Assembly (NCBI RefSeq): GCF_023015885.1
Contig: NZ_JALKBE010000001.1
Coordinates: forward strand, 620,001-684,000
Origin: Aliiroseovarius sp. S1123
Lineage (GTDB): Bacteria > Pseudomonadota > Alphaproteobacteria > Rhodobacterales > Rhodobacteraceae
Length of the DNA stretch: 64,000 nt
Direction of reading: 5' to 3'
Numbering within the stretch: position 1 is the first letter of the stretch; the number at the start of each line of letters is the position of its first letter. Below the pieces are notes generated by a model. The model saw only the letters and a list, made by a program, of their open reading frames with translations, searched no databases and was not told the origin of the DNA. Of the stretch, positions 46,385 to 54,606 are shown piece after piece. The position numbers were made by a program, and so were the translations under genes.

Positions 46385-46398
46385 TGAACGATTGTTCA
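46385..46398. promoter_or_regulatory. Palindromic operator candidate for the adjacent TetR regulator
   Basis: TGAAC-GATT-GTTCA, 5-bp perfect arms with a 4-base spacer, located 14 bases before the tetR start in the divergent region shared with the lipoprotein gene. This size and placement fit an autoregulatory TetR operator. Confidence 0.55.
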
Positions 46399-46412
46399 GT
46401 TACCAATTTCAC

Positions 46413-47000
46413 ATGGCGCGAAAAACCGGATCACACAGCGAAATTACAGGCCCCCGCGTCCGCGAGGCGGCACTGACCTTGTTTGCCCGTCACGGCTTTG
46501 CGGCCGTGTCGATGCGCCAGATTGCGCGCGAAGTGGGCGTGCAGGCGGGTGCCTTGTACCTTTACACGAAAGACAAGCAAAGCCTGCTGTTCGACCTGAT
46601 GCGTACCCATATGGACGAGCTTTTGGCTGCGTGGGCGATTGAGCCCAAGGGGGACACTGCTCTGGATGCGCTCGAGGCTTTCTCGCGTTTTCACATCCGC
46701 TTTCACCTTGAACGCCCCGACGCCGTTTTCATCGCCTATATGGAACTGCGCAACCTGACCGACGAAAATTTCGCCGCGATCGAGGCGTTGCGTCGTCAGT
46801 ATGAGGGTGAGTTGGAGGCGATCTTGCGGGCCGGACAAGAAGCGGGCGAGCTGGATCTTTCGGACATCCGCCTGAGTTCGATGGCGATCATCGCCATGCT
46901 GACCGGGGTGAACACCTGGTATCGCGAGGGCGGTCGCCTGTCGCGTGAAGCGGTGGCGGACCGGTACTGGGATATGGTAAAAGGTGCTGTCGGTGCATGA
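46413..47000 (+). CDS. TetR/AcrR family transcriptional regulator
   Basis: A 195-residue regulator. The N-terminal helix-turn-helix is GPRVREAALTLFARHGFAAVSMRQIAREVGVQAGALYLYTKDKQSLL (read in short pieces: VSMRQIAREVG and GALYLYTKDK are the recognition part); the C-terminal ligand domain is all helical. Target genes are unknown; a palindrome directly upstream suggests autoregulation. It lies 39 bases before dnaG on the same strand. No strong ribosome-binding site is seen, so the ATG at 46413 is chosen from family length. Confidence 0.88.
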   Translation: MARKTGSHSEITGPRVREAALTLFARHGFAAVSMRQIAREVGVQAGALYLYTKDKQSLLFDLMRTHMDELLAAWAIEPKGDTALDALEAFSRFHIRFHLERPDAVFIAYMELRNLTDENFAAIEALRRQYEGELEAILRAGQEAGELDLSDIRLSSMAIIAMLTGVNTWYREGGRLSREAVADRYWDMVKGAVGA

Positions 47001-47039
47001 CGTCGACTCGCTTTTCGCTTGATCCAACAGTAAGAGCCC

Positions 47040-49007
47040 ATGTCCCTGCCACCCGGATTTCTAGATGAGTTGCGTACCCGCCTCAGCCTGACACAGGTTG
47101 TTGGGCGTAAGGTCATGTGGGATCAGCGCAAATCCAATCAGGCCAAGGGCGACATGTGGGCGCCGTGCCCCTTTCATCAGGAAAAAACAGCGTCTTTTCA
47201 TGTAGATGACCAGAAGGGGTTCTATTACTGCTTCGGCTGCCACGCGAAGGGGGATGCGATCAGTTTCGTAAAGGAGACCGAGAATGTCTCGTTCATCGAA
47301 GCGGTTGAAATTCTGGCGGGTGAGGCCGGGATGAAGATGCCCGCCCGCGACCCCAAGGCGCAAGAGAAGGCAGATCGGCGCACGCAATTGGTCGAGGTGA
47401 TGGAGATGGCCGTCAGTCATTTCCGCCTGATGCTGAAGACCGGCGCTGGGGCCGAGGCGCGGGATTATCTGACCCGTCGTGGGCTGGATGAAACCGCGCT
47501 GGACCGTTGGGAAATCGGCTTTGCGCCGGATGCGTGGCAGGGGCTGTGGGATCACCTGAAGGCCAAGAATGTCGAGGATGATCTGATCCTTGGAGCGGGG
47601 CTCGCCAAGCCCAGCCAGAAGGGCGGAAAACCCTATGACACATTCCGAGGCCGCATCATTTTCCCCATCCGCGATGCGCGCGGGCGGGCGATTGCCTTTG
47701 GCGGTCGCGCGATGGACCCGAATGACAATGCGAAATACCTGAACTCGCCCGAGACCGAGCTGTTCGACAAAGGCCGCAATCTTTACAACCACGGTCCCGC
47801 CCGCGAGGCAGCCGGCAAAGGCCAGCCGCTGATCGTGGCCGAGGGATATATGGACGTGATCGCCCTGTCCGAGGCCGGGTTCAACGCCACCGTTGCCCCT
47901 CTGGGAACCGCGATCACCGAAGACCAACTGCGCCTGCTCTGGCGCATCGCGCCCGAGCCGATCATCGCACTGGATGGTGACACGGCGGGGCTGCGCGCTG
48001 CAATGCGGGTGATCGACAATGCTCTGCCTTTGCTGGAAGCCGGTCAGAGTTTGCGCTTTTCGATCATGCCTGAAGGCAAAGACCCGGATGACCTGTTGAA
48101 GGAAAGCGGGGCAAGCGCGATGCAGGCTCTCATCGACGGGGCCATTCCCATGGTCGACTTGCTGTGGCGGCGCGAGACCGAGGGCAAGGTCTTTGACAGT
48201 CCCGAACGCAAGGCCGCCTTGGACAAGGATCTGCGTACGGCTATCGCGCGCATTCAGGATCCGTCGATCCGCAACCACTATGGTCAGGCGATCAAAGATA
48301 AGCGGTGGGAGCTGTTCCGCGCCCGTCCCTCGGGGCAAGGCGGAAGCAAGCGTCCTTGGCAGCCCGGTGGACGACGCGGTTGGCAGGCAACGCCCCCAGT
48401 GCTGGCCTCGACTAAGGGGTCCATGCTGGCCAGCGCGGACGAACGTGCGCAAGACGCGCTGCGCGAGGCGGTCATTCTGGCCATTTTGATCCGCCGTCCC
48501 GACATGCTGGATCAGGTCGAAAGCCGGATGGAACGGCTGGACATGGTCGGCCCGGACCACGACATGCTTTTGCGTTGCGTCCTGACCTCGGCACATTCTG
48601 GGGCAGAAGCTCTGGAAGAGCGGCTGCTGAACAGTGTGGGCGGAGATGTGCTCGACCGCCTGTTTTCGCTTAGTCATGTGCGGATCACACCTGCCATTCG
48701 GATGAGCGATGACGACGAAATCGTATCGGCGTGCCTGAAAGAAGAACTGACCAAACTGGAAGCCAAGCGCGGCGTGGCGCGTGAAATCCGGGATGCCGAG
48801 GCCGACATGGATGCGCTTCCGGATGAAGGCGTCACATGGCGTTTGGGACAGGCGGCCGAGGCCCGCAACAAGGCGCTGCGCAGCCAGACCGAAGATAAAA
48901 CGACTTATGAAGTGGCCGACAATGGGTCGCTAATGGACCGCGAAGAACGCGATGCCTTGGACGCATTGCTGGCACAGATCGACCCCTCTAAGGGAAAAAG
49001 TCACTGA
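47040..49007 (+). CDS. dnaG: DNA primase
   Basis: Makes RNA primers at the replication fork, 655 residues. The N-terminal zinc-binding domain is CPFH...CFGCHAKGD (about 41-66); the TOPRIM domain includes IVAEGYMDVIAL and the acidic ALDGDTAGLRAA; the C-terminal helicase-interacting domain is diverged, as usual. It stands directly before rpoD, the widespread dnaG-rpoD macromolecular-synthesis arrangement. Confidence 0.96.
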   Translation: MSLPPGFLDELRTRLSLTQVVGRKVMWDQRKSNQAKGDMWAPCPFHQEKTASFHVDDQKGFYYCFGCHAKGDAISFVKETENVSFIEAVEILAGEAGMKMPARDPKAQEKADRRTQLVEVMEMAVSHFRLMLKTGAGAEARDYLTRRGLDETALDRWEIGFAPDAWQGLWDHLKAKNVEDDLILGAGLAKPSQKGGKPYDTFRGRIIFPIRDARGRAIAFGGRAMDPNDNAKYLNSPETELFDKGRNLYNHGPAREAAGKGQPLIVAEGYMDVIALSEAGFNATVAPLGTAITEDQLRLLWRIAPEPIIALDGDTAGLRAAMRVIDNALPLLEAGQSLRFSIMPEGKDPDDLLKESGASAMQALIDGAIPMVDLLWRRETEGKVFDSPERKAALDKDLRTAIARIQDPSIRNHYGQAIKDKRWELFRARPSGQGGSKRPWQPGGRRGWQATPPVLASTKGSMLASADERAQDALREAVILAILIRRPDMLDQVESRMERLDMVGPDHDMLLRCVLTSAHSGAEALEERLLNSVGGDVLDRLFSLSHVRITPAIRMSDDDEIVSACLKEELTKLEAKRGVAREIRDAEADMDALPDEGVTWRLGQAAEARNKALRSQTEDKTTYEVADNGSLMDREERDALDALLAQIDPSKGKSH

Positions 49008-49074
49008 AGCGCGCGGCAAGCCCTGCCGCCTGCTTGCAAACACCGCATAAAGCACCCACCTTACCACTGTGGAC

Positions 49075-49112
49075 GAATCACTGATTCGAATCAGGATCGT
49101 TCAACCCGAATC
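49075..49112. promoter_or_regulatory. Cluster of four GANTC (CcrM) methylation sites upstream of rpoD
   Basis: GANTC occurs at 49075-49079, 49083-49087, 49088-49092 and 49108-49112, four sites in 38 bp. The middle two form the perfect palindrome CTGATTCGAATCAG (49081-49094). In alphaproteobacteria GANTC is methylated by CcrM, and hemimethylated sites in promoters link transcription to replication. The cluster lies 84-121 bases before the rpoD ATG. Confidence 0.6.
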
Positions 49113-49195
49113 ACCCAAGCGCGGGTGGCTGATGGCAGGGGACGCTCTGTCGGACCAGATCAGCCCGCCAAGCGCCTTTCGTGCAAGGAGAGCCC

Positions 49196-51178
49196 ATGGC
49201 TGCCAAAGACACCGCCAACGATCAAAAAGACGAGCAAGACGCCGAGCCGATGACGGACATGTCGCAGGCTGCGGTCAAAAAGATGATCGCCGAAGCGCGC
49301 GAGCGTGGCTACATCACTTATGATCAGCTTAATCAGGTACTTCCACCTGAACAGGTCAGCTCGGAGCAGATCGAAGATGTGATGTCGATGCTGTCTGAGA
49401 TGGGCATCAACATCATCGAAGATGACGAGGCGGAAGAGGAAGAGAAGGGCTCGACCGAGGTTGTCGTAAAGAACGCTGGCGGCGAAGTGGCCGTAGCGGG
49501 CGCCGAGACCGAGAAGCTTGACCGCACGGACGACCCGGTTCGCATGTATCTGCGCGAAATGGGCTCGGTCGAACTGCTCAGCCGTGAAGGCGAGATCGCG
49601 ATTGCCAAGCGGATCGAAGCCGGTCGCAACACGATGATCGCGGGTCTGTGCGAAAGCCCACTGACGTTCCAGGCCATTACCATCTGGCGCGAAGAACTTC
49701 TGAACGAAGATATTCTGCTGCGCGACGTGATCGACCTTGATGCGACGTTTGGCAACCAGCTGGACGATGACGACGAAGAAGAGGTCACACCGTCCGCCAA
49801 TGGTGCCGCCCCGAGTGCCGAAAAGAAAGAGAAGGCACAAGAGCTCGACGCGGACGGCAATCCGATCAGCGCCGATGACGACGATGACGACGAGGATGAA
49901 GCCGCCAACATGTCGTTGGCTGCGATGGAAGCTGCGCTGAAGCCGCGCGTGCTGGAAACACTCGAACTGATCGCCCGCGATTATGAAATGCTGTCGGAAA
50001 TGCAGGATTTGCGGATGTCCGCGACCCTGAACGAAGACGACAGTTTCTCGAAGAAGGAAGAGGGCGCTTATCAGAAGCTGCGCTCGGAAATCGTACTGCT
50101 GGTGAACGAGCTTCACCTGCACAACAACCGTATCGAAGCGCTGGTGGATCAGCTTTACGGCATCAACCGCCGCATCATGTCGATCGACTCGTCGATGGTA
50201 AAACTGGCAGACCAGGCCCGCATCAACCGTCGCGAGTTCGTCGAAGCCTATCGTGGTCGCGAACTGGATCCGACCTGGCTGGACGAGATGGGTCAGAAGA
50301 CCGGCCGCGCTTGGCAGAGCTTCATTGAGCGTTCGACCGACAAGGTTGAAAAGCTGCGCGGCGATATGGCTCAAGTTGGTCAGTATGTCGGCGTCGACAT
50401 CTCTGAATTCCGCCGCATCGTGCAGCAGGTTCAGAAAGGTGAAAAAGAGGCGCGTCAGGCCAAAAAGGAAATGGTCGAAGCCAACCTGCGTCTGGTCATC
50501 TCGATTGCCAAAAAATACACCAACCGCGGCCTGCAATTCCTTGATCTTATTCAGGAAGGTAACATCGGCCTGATGAAAGCGGTGGACAAGTTCGAATACC
50601 GCCGCGGCTATAAATTCTCGACCTATGCAACGTGGTGGATCCGTCAGGCGATCACCCGTTCGATCGCTGACCAGGCCCGCACCATCCGTATTCCGGTCCA
50701 TATGATCGAAACGATCAACAAGCTGGTTCGGACCGGTCGCCAGATGCTGCACGAGATCGGCCGCGAACCGACCCCGGAAGAGCTGGCCGAAAAGCTGCAG
50801 ATGCCGCTTGAGAAAGTGCGCAAGGTGATGAAGATCGCCAAAGAGCCGATCTCGCTCGAGACGCCGATTGGCGACGAGGAAGACAGCCAACTGGGTGACT
50901 TCATCGAGGACAAGAATGCCGTGCTGCCGCTGGACAGCGCCATTCAGGAAAACCTCAAGGAAACCACAACCCGGGTTCTGGCCTCGCTCACCCCGCGTGA
51001 AGAACGTGTGCTGCGGATGCGTTTTGGTATCGGCATGAACACCGACCACACGCTGGAGGAAGTGGGCCAGCAGTTCAGCGTGACCCGCGAACGGATCCGT
51101 CAGATCGAGGCAAAGGCGCTGCGCAAGCTGAAGCACCCAAGCCGCTCGCGCAAGCTGCGGTCGTTCTTGGACCAGTAA
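49196..51178 (+). CDS. rpoD: RNA polymerase primary sigma factor (sigma-70)
   Basis: The housekeeping sigma factor, 660 residues. Region 1.1 (about 10-80) is followed by an acidic stretch, region 1.2 ([20 protein letters not shown]), a non-conserved insert with a run of Asp (about 185-245), region 2 ([33 protein letters not shown]), region 3 ([20 protein letters not shown]) and region 4 ([20 protein letters not shown]). The ATG at 49196 follows AAGGAG; two upstream codons in the long frame are not needed. It ends with a clear terminator. Confidence 0.97.
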   Translation: MAAKDTANDQKDEQDAEPMTDMSQAAVKKMIAEARERGYITYDQLNQVLPPEQVSSEQIEDVMSMLSEMGINIIEDDEAEEEEKGSTEVVVKNAGGEVAVAGAETEKLDRTDDPVRMYLREMGSVELLSREGEIAIAKRIEAGRNTMIAGLCESPLTFQAITIWREELLNEDILLRDVIDLDATFGNQLDDDDEEEVTPSANGAAPSAEKKEKAQELDADGNPISADDDDDDEDEAANMSLAAMEAALKPRVLETLELIARDYEMLSEMQDLRMSATLNEDDSFSKKEEGAYQKLRSEIVLLVNELHLHNNRIEALVDQLYGINRRIMSIDSSMVKLADQARINRREFVEAYRGRELDPTWLDEMGQKTGRAWQSFIERSTDKVEKLRGDMAQVGQYVGVDISEFRRIVQQVQKGEKEARQAKKEMVEANLRLVISIAKKYTNRGLQFLDLIQEGNIGLMKAVDKFEYRRGYKFSTYATWWIRQAITRSIADQARTIRIPVHMIETINKLVRTGRQMLHEIGREPTPEELAEKLQMPLEKVRKVMKIAKEPISLETPIGDEEDSQLGDFIEDKNAVLPLDSAIQENLKETTTRVLASLTPREERVLRMRFGIGMNTDHTLEEVGQQFSVTRERIRQIEAKALRKLKHPSRSRKLRSFLDQ

Positions 51179-51205
51179 GGTCACAGACTTGGAAGAAAAT
51201 CAGAA

Positions 51206-51233
51206 AACGCCTCGCTTCATGCGGGGCGTTTTT
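51206..51233 (+). terminator. Rho-independent terminator of rpoD
   Basis: AACGCCTCGC (51206-51215), loop TTCAT, GCGGGGCGTT (51221-51230) then a run of T. A 10-bp stem with one G-U pair, starting 27 bases after the rpoD stop. Confidence 0.9.
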
Positions 51234-51385
51234 CATTTCTGGGCAGGGGGTAATGCGCGTCACGTGTCGGAAAAGAGGCTCAACACGTGCGAAGAAGTGC
51301 CGGACTGATGCCTCTTTCCCTATGCCTTACGCGCCGTTGAACAGATTGTTTCCATCTGATTTTTGGAAAAACACGTTAAACGGTT

Positions 51386-51664
51386 TTGAATTCTGACGAT
51401 AATGTGGCACAAGTGAGGCGGGGAAATGATTGTGCCAGCTTATTGATGCTGGCTAAGCATTGGGTGAATTTGATGAATTATGTTGTGAGGGAAAGACCTC
51501 TGGCGCTTCAGCCAGAATGGCAAGTCGGTAAGCCGTCAAAGTGGAAGTTTGCTTGCCAGTCGGATGTATCTGTGCGCTTGGGACGTAAGCTTGCGCTTAA
51601 GAGCTTGGAAAAACGGAAGAAAGCCGGACAGGCGGTCAAGCGACCGTCCTACTCGGCTTTGTAG
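51386..51664 (+). CDS. Possible small basic protein, or part of a non-coding RNA region
   Basis: The 618 bases between rpoD and yjbQ hold no recognised gene. One open frame of up to 92 codons (TTG 51386; ATGs at 51446 and 51473) would encode a Lys/Arg-rich C-terminal part (LALKSLEKRKKAGQAVKRPS). Codon use is less GC-rich at third positions than in the neighbours and no good ribosome-binding site is seen. The same DNA contains inverted repeats (51434-51439 with 51448-51453, and CGGTC-AAGC-GACCG near 51637-51650) and ends in a strong terminator, so an RNA gene is equally possible. Confidence 0.25.
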   Translation: MNSDDNVAQVRRGNDCASLLMLAKHWVNLMNYVVRERPLALQPEWQVGKPSKWKFACQSDVSVRLGRKLALKSLEKRKKAGQAVKRPSYSAL

Positions 51665-51745
51665 ACCGGTCAGGCGGCTCTGAAACCGGCCAAGAGATGG
51701 GGCATGGCGCTAGGGCGTTGTGACGTGGGTGCTTGGTCGGGTAAG

Positions 51746-51777
51746 AAAAACCAGCGTCATATAGGACGCTGGTTTTT
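51746..51777. terminator. Strong bidirectional terminator upstream of yjbQ
   Basis: AAAAACCAGCGTC (51746-51758), loop ATATAG, GACGCTGGTTTTT (51765-51777): a perfect 13-bp stem with an A-run before and a T-run after, so it can act on both strands. It ends only 19 bases before the yjbQ ATG, so it must end a transcript from upstream, where no firm gene is known. Confidence 0.88.
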
Positions 51778-51796
51778 TCTGTTTTCGGGGGCGCGC

Positions 51797-52216
51797 ATGG
51801 CTGGATTGTTCGAGATTTCAACGACAGGGCAGGGGCTTTACGAGTTCACTTCTCAGGTTCACGATTGGCTCCGTTCGCGGGGCGCGGATGATGGGGTGTT
51901 GACGCTCTTTGTACGCCATACTTCGTGCTCGCTTCTGATCCAGGAAAACGCAGATCCCGAGGTCCAGACGGATTTGCGCAATTTCTTTCATCGGTTGGTC
52001 CCGCCGACAACCGATCCCTCTATGTCCTACCTGAAACATACCTATGAGGGACCCGACGATATGCCTGCGCACATCAAGGCGGCCATGATGCCAGTAAGTC
52101 TGTCGATCCCGATCACCAATGGGCGTTTGGCACTGGGGACATGGCAGGGGATCTATCTGTTCGAGCACCGCAACGCACCGCATCAGCGGCAGGTGGTGGC
52201 GCATCTGAGCCGTTAA
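51797..52216 (+). CDS. YjbQ/UPF0047 family protein (secondary thiamine-phosphate synthase type)
   Basis: A 139-residue beta-rich protein with the family pattern: GVLTLFVRHTSCSLLIQENADPEV (central, with the conserved HTS-x-L-x-x-N), a His-containing MSYLKHTYEGPDDMPAHIK segment and GTWQGIYLFEHR near the C-terminus. E. coli YjbQ has weak thiamine-phosphate synthase activity; the physiological role is open. The start at 51797 excludes codons that overlap the upstream terminator. Confidence 0.9.
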   Translation: MAGLFEISTTGQGLYEFTSQVHDWLRSRGADDGVLTLFVRHTSCSLLIQENADPEVQTDLRNFFHRLVPPTTDPSMSYLKHTYEGPDDMPAHIKAAMMPVSLSIPITNGRLALGTWQGIYLFEHRNAPHQRQVVAHLSR

Positions 52217-52226
52217 AACTGGTTGA

Positions 52227-52268
52227 TTGACACCGATCAAGGCGCTGCTGGGTATCTCGTTGTAATAT
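52227..52268 (+). promoter_or_regulatory. FNR-type box and -10 element of the cytochrome c gene
   Basis: TTGACACCGATCAA at 52227-52240 matches the FNR/FnrL consensus TTGAY-N4-RTCAA at every defined position. A -10-like TAATAT lies at 52263-52268; with a start near 52275 the box is centred at about -41.5, the class II activator position. This suggests activation of the downstream cytochrome under low oxygen (or by an NO-responsive relative of FNR). Confidence 0.7.
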
Positions 52269-52351
52269 ATTAATGTTCGGGATTGCTTTTGAATATGGGT
52301 AATTTCACAGGTTCAGAAGTAGTTCCGCCATTTTAACTGGGAGGAATTAAA

Positions 52352-52780
52352 ATGAAATCTGTGCTTCTGAAGTTTGTTGCAAGTAGTGTTCTGTCAATTG
52401 GGGTAACAGCCGTTCCAGCTGTTGCTCAGCTTGATGAAGCTATGTTTGGGAAAGCGCTGTTTGTTGAGAACTGCGCTGCCTGTCATGGCGCGGATGCGAT
52501 GGGCAGCGGTCCTGTGTCGGCACTATTCGCCGAGCAGCCGCGTGATCTTCGCGTTCTATCCAAGAAGAACAACGGGATTTTCCCGTTCTCCGAGGTCTAT
52601 CAGTCCATCAACGGGCGGCGCGATATCGCAGGACATGGCACAACGGACATGCCAGTGTGGGGGGATCTGTTCATGATTGAAGCTGGTCCAAACACCTTCC
52701 ATCCCGGTGTTGACGCTGAAGAGATTGTTCAGGGGCGTATCCTGTCGCTGGTTTACTATCTTCAGACCATTCAAGAATAG
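52352..52780 (+). CDS. Periplasmic class I cytochrome c
   Basis: A 142-residue protein with a signal peptide (cleavage after AVAQ or AVA, about residue 25) and one heme-attachment motif CAACH at 41-45; Met100 in TTDMPVW is the likely distal ligand. The fold is a single cytochrome-c domain, so it is a soluble electron carrier. GGGAGG lies just before the ATG, and an FNR-type box lies 112 bases upstream. Its redox partner is not evident from neighbours. Confidence 0.9.
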   Translation: MKSVLLKFVASSVLSIGVTAVPAVAQLDEAMFGKALFVENCAACHGADAMGSGPVSALFAEQPRDLRVLSKKNNGIFPFSEVYQSINGRRDIAGHGTTDMPVWGDLFMIEAGPNTFHPGVDAEEIVQGRILSLVYYLQTIQE

Positions 52781-52871
52781 CCTTTGCCACAGAACCTGAT
52801 GCAGCAACCTTTAAAGCTAGCTGTTCAGTGTCGAGGGTGTCGACGTTGGTCGGCGAAACAAATGCACTGAT

Positions 52872-52899
52872 CGGGCGTTATCTGAATGGATAGCGCCCG
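52872..52899 (+). terminator. Hairpin between the cytochrome c gene and nrdR
   Basis: CGGGCGTTATC (52872-52882), loop TGAATG, GATAGCGCCCG (52889-52899): 11 bp with one G-U. No T-run follows, so it may be a weak terminator or an mRNA-protecting structure. Confidence 0.5.
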
Positions 52900-52958
52900 C
52901 CGTATTTTGGGGCGTGGATTTCCCTCTACACAAGACCTAGAGGCTGCCCTATAGTGCC

Positions 52959-52967
52959 TGTGGATAA
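52959..52967 (-). promoter_or_regulatory. Consensus DnaA box upstream of nrdR
   Basis: TGTGGATAA is the exact complement of the DnaA consensus TTATCCACA. It lies 50 bases before the nrdR ATG and next to a small hairpin (GTGGGT-GAA-ACCCAC, 52968-52982). A single box in the promoter of a nucleotide-reductase regulator could link its expression to DnaA. Confidence 0.5.
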
Positions 52968-53016
52968 GTGGGTGAAACCCACACCAACGGGGAACAGTGA
53001 AGAAAAGGGGTCGCCT

Positions 53017-53487
53017 ATGCGCTGTCCGTTTTGCGGAAATATCGACACTCAGGTGAAAGACAGCCGACCGGCAGAAGACCATGTGGCCATCCGTCGCCGC
53101 AGGTTCTGCCCGGCATGCGGGGGGCGCTTTACGACCTATGAGCGGGTGCAGTTGCGTGACTTGGTTGTGATCAAAACGAATGGTCGTCGCGAAGATTTCG
53201 ACCGCGAGAAGCTTGAGCGCTCGATCCGGATTTCGATGCAGAAACGTCCCGTTGAACCGGAGCGCATTGATCAGATGATCTCGGGTATCGTGCGCCGATT
53301 GGAAAGCATGGGCGAAACGGACATTCCGTCGAAAACCATCGGTGAAATCGTGATGGAGGCTTTGGCCCGGATCGATACCGTCGCCTATGTGCGATTTGCA
53401 AGTGTTTACAAGAACTTCCAGGCCGCAGATGATTTCGACAAATTTGTCAGCGAGCTGCGCCCGGATATCCCCACGGAAGACGAGTAA
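53017..53487 (+). CDS. nrdR: Transcriptional repressor NrdR
   Basis: Represses ribonucleotide reductase genes in response to dATP/ATP. The 156-residue protein has the zinc ribbon CPFC...CPAC at 3-34 and an ATP-cone domain (about 49-139, starting [17 protein letters not shown]). The ATG at 53017 gives the invariant MRCPFC start. It is the first gene of the rib-nusB locus, and ribD follows after 6 bases. Confidence 0.96.
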   Translation: MRCPFCGNIDTQVKDSRPAEDHVAIRRRRFCPACGGRFTTYERVQLRDLVVIKTNGRREDFDREKLERSIRISMQKRPVEPERIDQMISGIVRRLESMGETDIPSKTIGEIVMEALARIDTVAYVRFASVYKNFQAADDFDKFVSELRPDIPTEDE

Positions 53488-53493
53488 CCGCCG

Positions 53494-54606
53494 ATGATGT
53501 CGGAGAATTCAGGCGCAGATCTTCGGTATATGCGCCTGGCCCTGTCGCTTGCGCGGCGTGGGCTTGGACGTGTGTGGCCGAACCCTGCCGTGGGCTGTGT
53601 GATTGTGCAAGACGGGCGGATTGTCGGGCGGGGCTGGACCCAGCCAAGCGGACGTCCGCATGCCGAGGTCGTGGCGCTGGCGCAGGCCGGGGCAGCGGCC
53701 AATGGCGCAACCGTCTATGTCACGCTGGAACCCTGCGCCCATCACGGAAAGACACCGCCTTGTGCGGACGCGCTGATCAACGCGGGTATCGCACGCGTGG
53801 TCTGTGCGCTGGGGGATCCCGATCCACGCGTGGATGGCGGCGGTTTTGACATGCTGCGCGCCGCCGGGATCAGGGCGGAAACCGGGCTGTGCGAAGATGA
53901 GGCGCGTGCCGATCAGGCCGGCTTTCTCAGCCGCGTCACCCGTGGACGCCCCATGCTGACCCTAAAACTCGCCAGCAGCTTTGACGGACGAATTGCCACC
54001 GCCAGCGGCGAAAGCCAGTGGATCACGGGACCCGAGGCGCGTCGCCACGTGCATGCCATGCGCGCCAGCCATGACGCTGTGATGGTTGGGGCCGGGACAG
54101 CGCGGGACGATGATCCCTCGCTGACGGTGCGTGGGCTGGGCGTGGATCATCAGCCTGTTCGCGTGGTTCTGTCGCGCCATTTAGATTTGCCCTTAGACAG
54201 TCATCTTGCCCGCACCGCGCGCGAGGTACCGCTATGGATTTGCCATGGTCGCCGTGCTGCGCCCGAGCTGATTGCTGCGTGGAAGGGCATCGGGGCGACG
54301 TTGATCGAAGTCGATGAGGCACAGGCGGCGCTTAACCCTGCCTCGGTTTTGCGGGCGCTTGGCGACCGCGGGCTGACCCGCGTTTATTGCGAGGGGGGCG
54401 GAGGGCTCGCGGCCTCGCTTCTGATGGCGGGGCTTGTGGACGATCTGGTGGGCTACGGTGCAGGGCTGGCCATCGGGGCAGAAGGGCGCCCGTCGTTGGC
54501 GGCTATGGGGCTAAGTCGTTTGGCCGAGGCGCCCCGGTTCGACCTTGTGGAATGCCGTGATATTGGCGGCGACGTCTTGCATCGCTGGAGACGGAAAAGC
54601 GCCTAG
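53494..54606 (+). CDS. ribD: Bifunctional riboflavin deaminase/reductase RibD
   Basis: Deaminates and then reduces the pyrimidine intermediate of riboflavin synthesis. The 370-residue protein has an N-terminal deaminase domain (residues 1-147) with zinc ligands in RPHAEVVAL and EPCAHHGKTPPC, and a C-terminal reductase domain (from about 155) with SSFDGRIAT and VYCEGGGGLAASLL. Its stop codon overlaps that of kpsC on the other strand (shared CTAG), so the two genes meet tail to tail with no spacer. Confidence 0.95.
   Translation: MMSENSGADLRYMRLALSLARRGLGRVWPNPAVGCVIVQDGRIVGRGWTQPSGRPHAEVVALAQAGAAANGATVYVTLEPCAHHGKTPPCADALINAGIARVVCALGDPDPRVDGGGFDMLRAAGIRAETGLCEDEARADQAGFLSRVTRGRPMLTLKLASSFDGRIATASGESQWITGPEARRHVHAMRASHDAVMVGAGTARDDDPSLTVRGLGVDHQPVRVVLSRHLDLPLDSHLARTAREVPLWICHGRRAAPELIAAWKGIGATLIEVDEAQAALNPASVLRALGDRGLTRVYCEGGGGLAASLLMAGLVDDLVGYGAGLAIGAEGRPSLAAMGLSRLAEAPRFDLVECRDIGGDVLHRWRRKSA

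Noticed and set aside
49160-51184. A 674-codon minus-strand frame covering rpoD
   Set aside because: It mirrors rpoD codon use and would encode a Leu/Phe/His-rich sequence with no motif.
52223-52240. An alternative FNR half-site pair using the TTGAT at 52223
   Set aside because: Its spacing to ATCAA is 8 bases, not the required 4; the overlapping TTGAC at 52227 gives the correct spacing.
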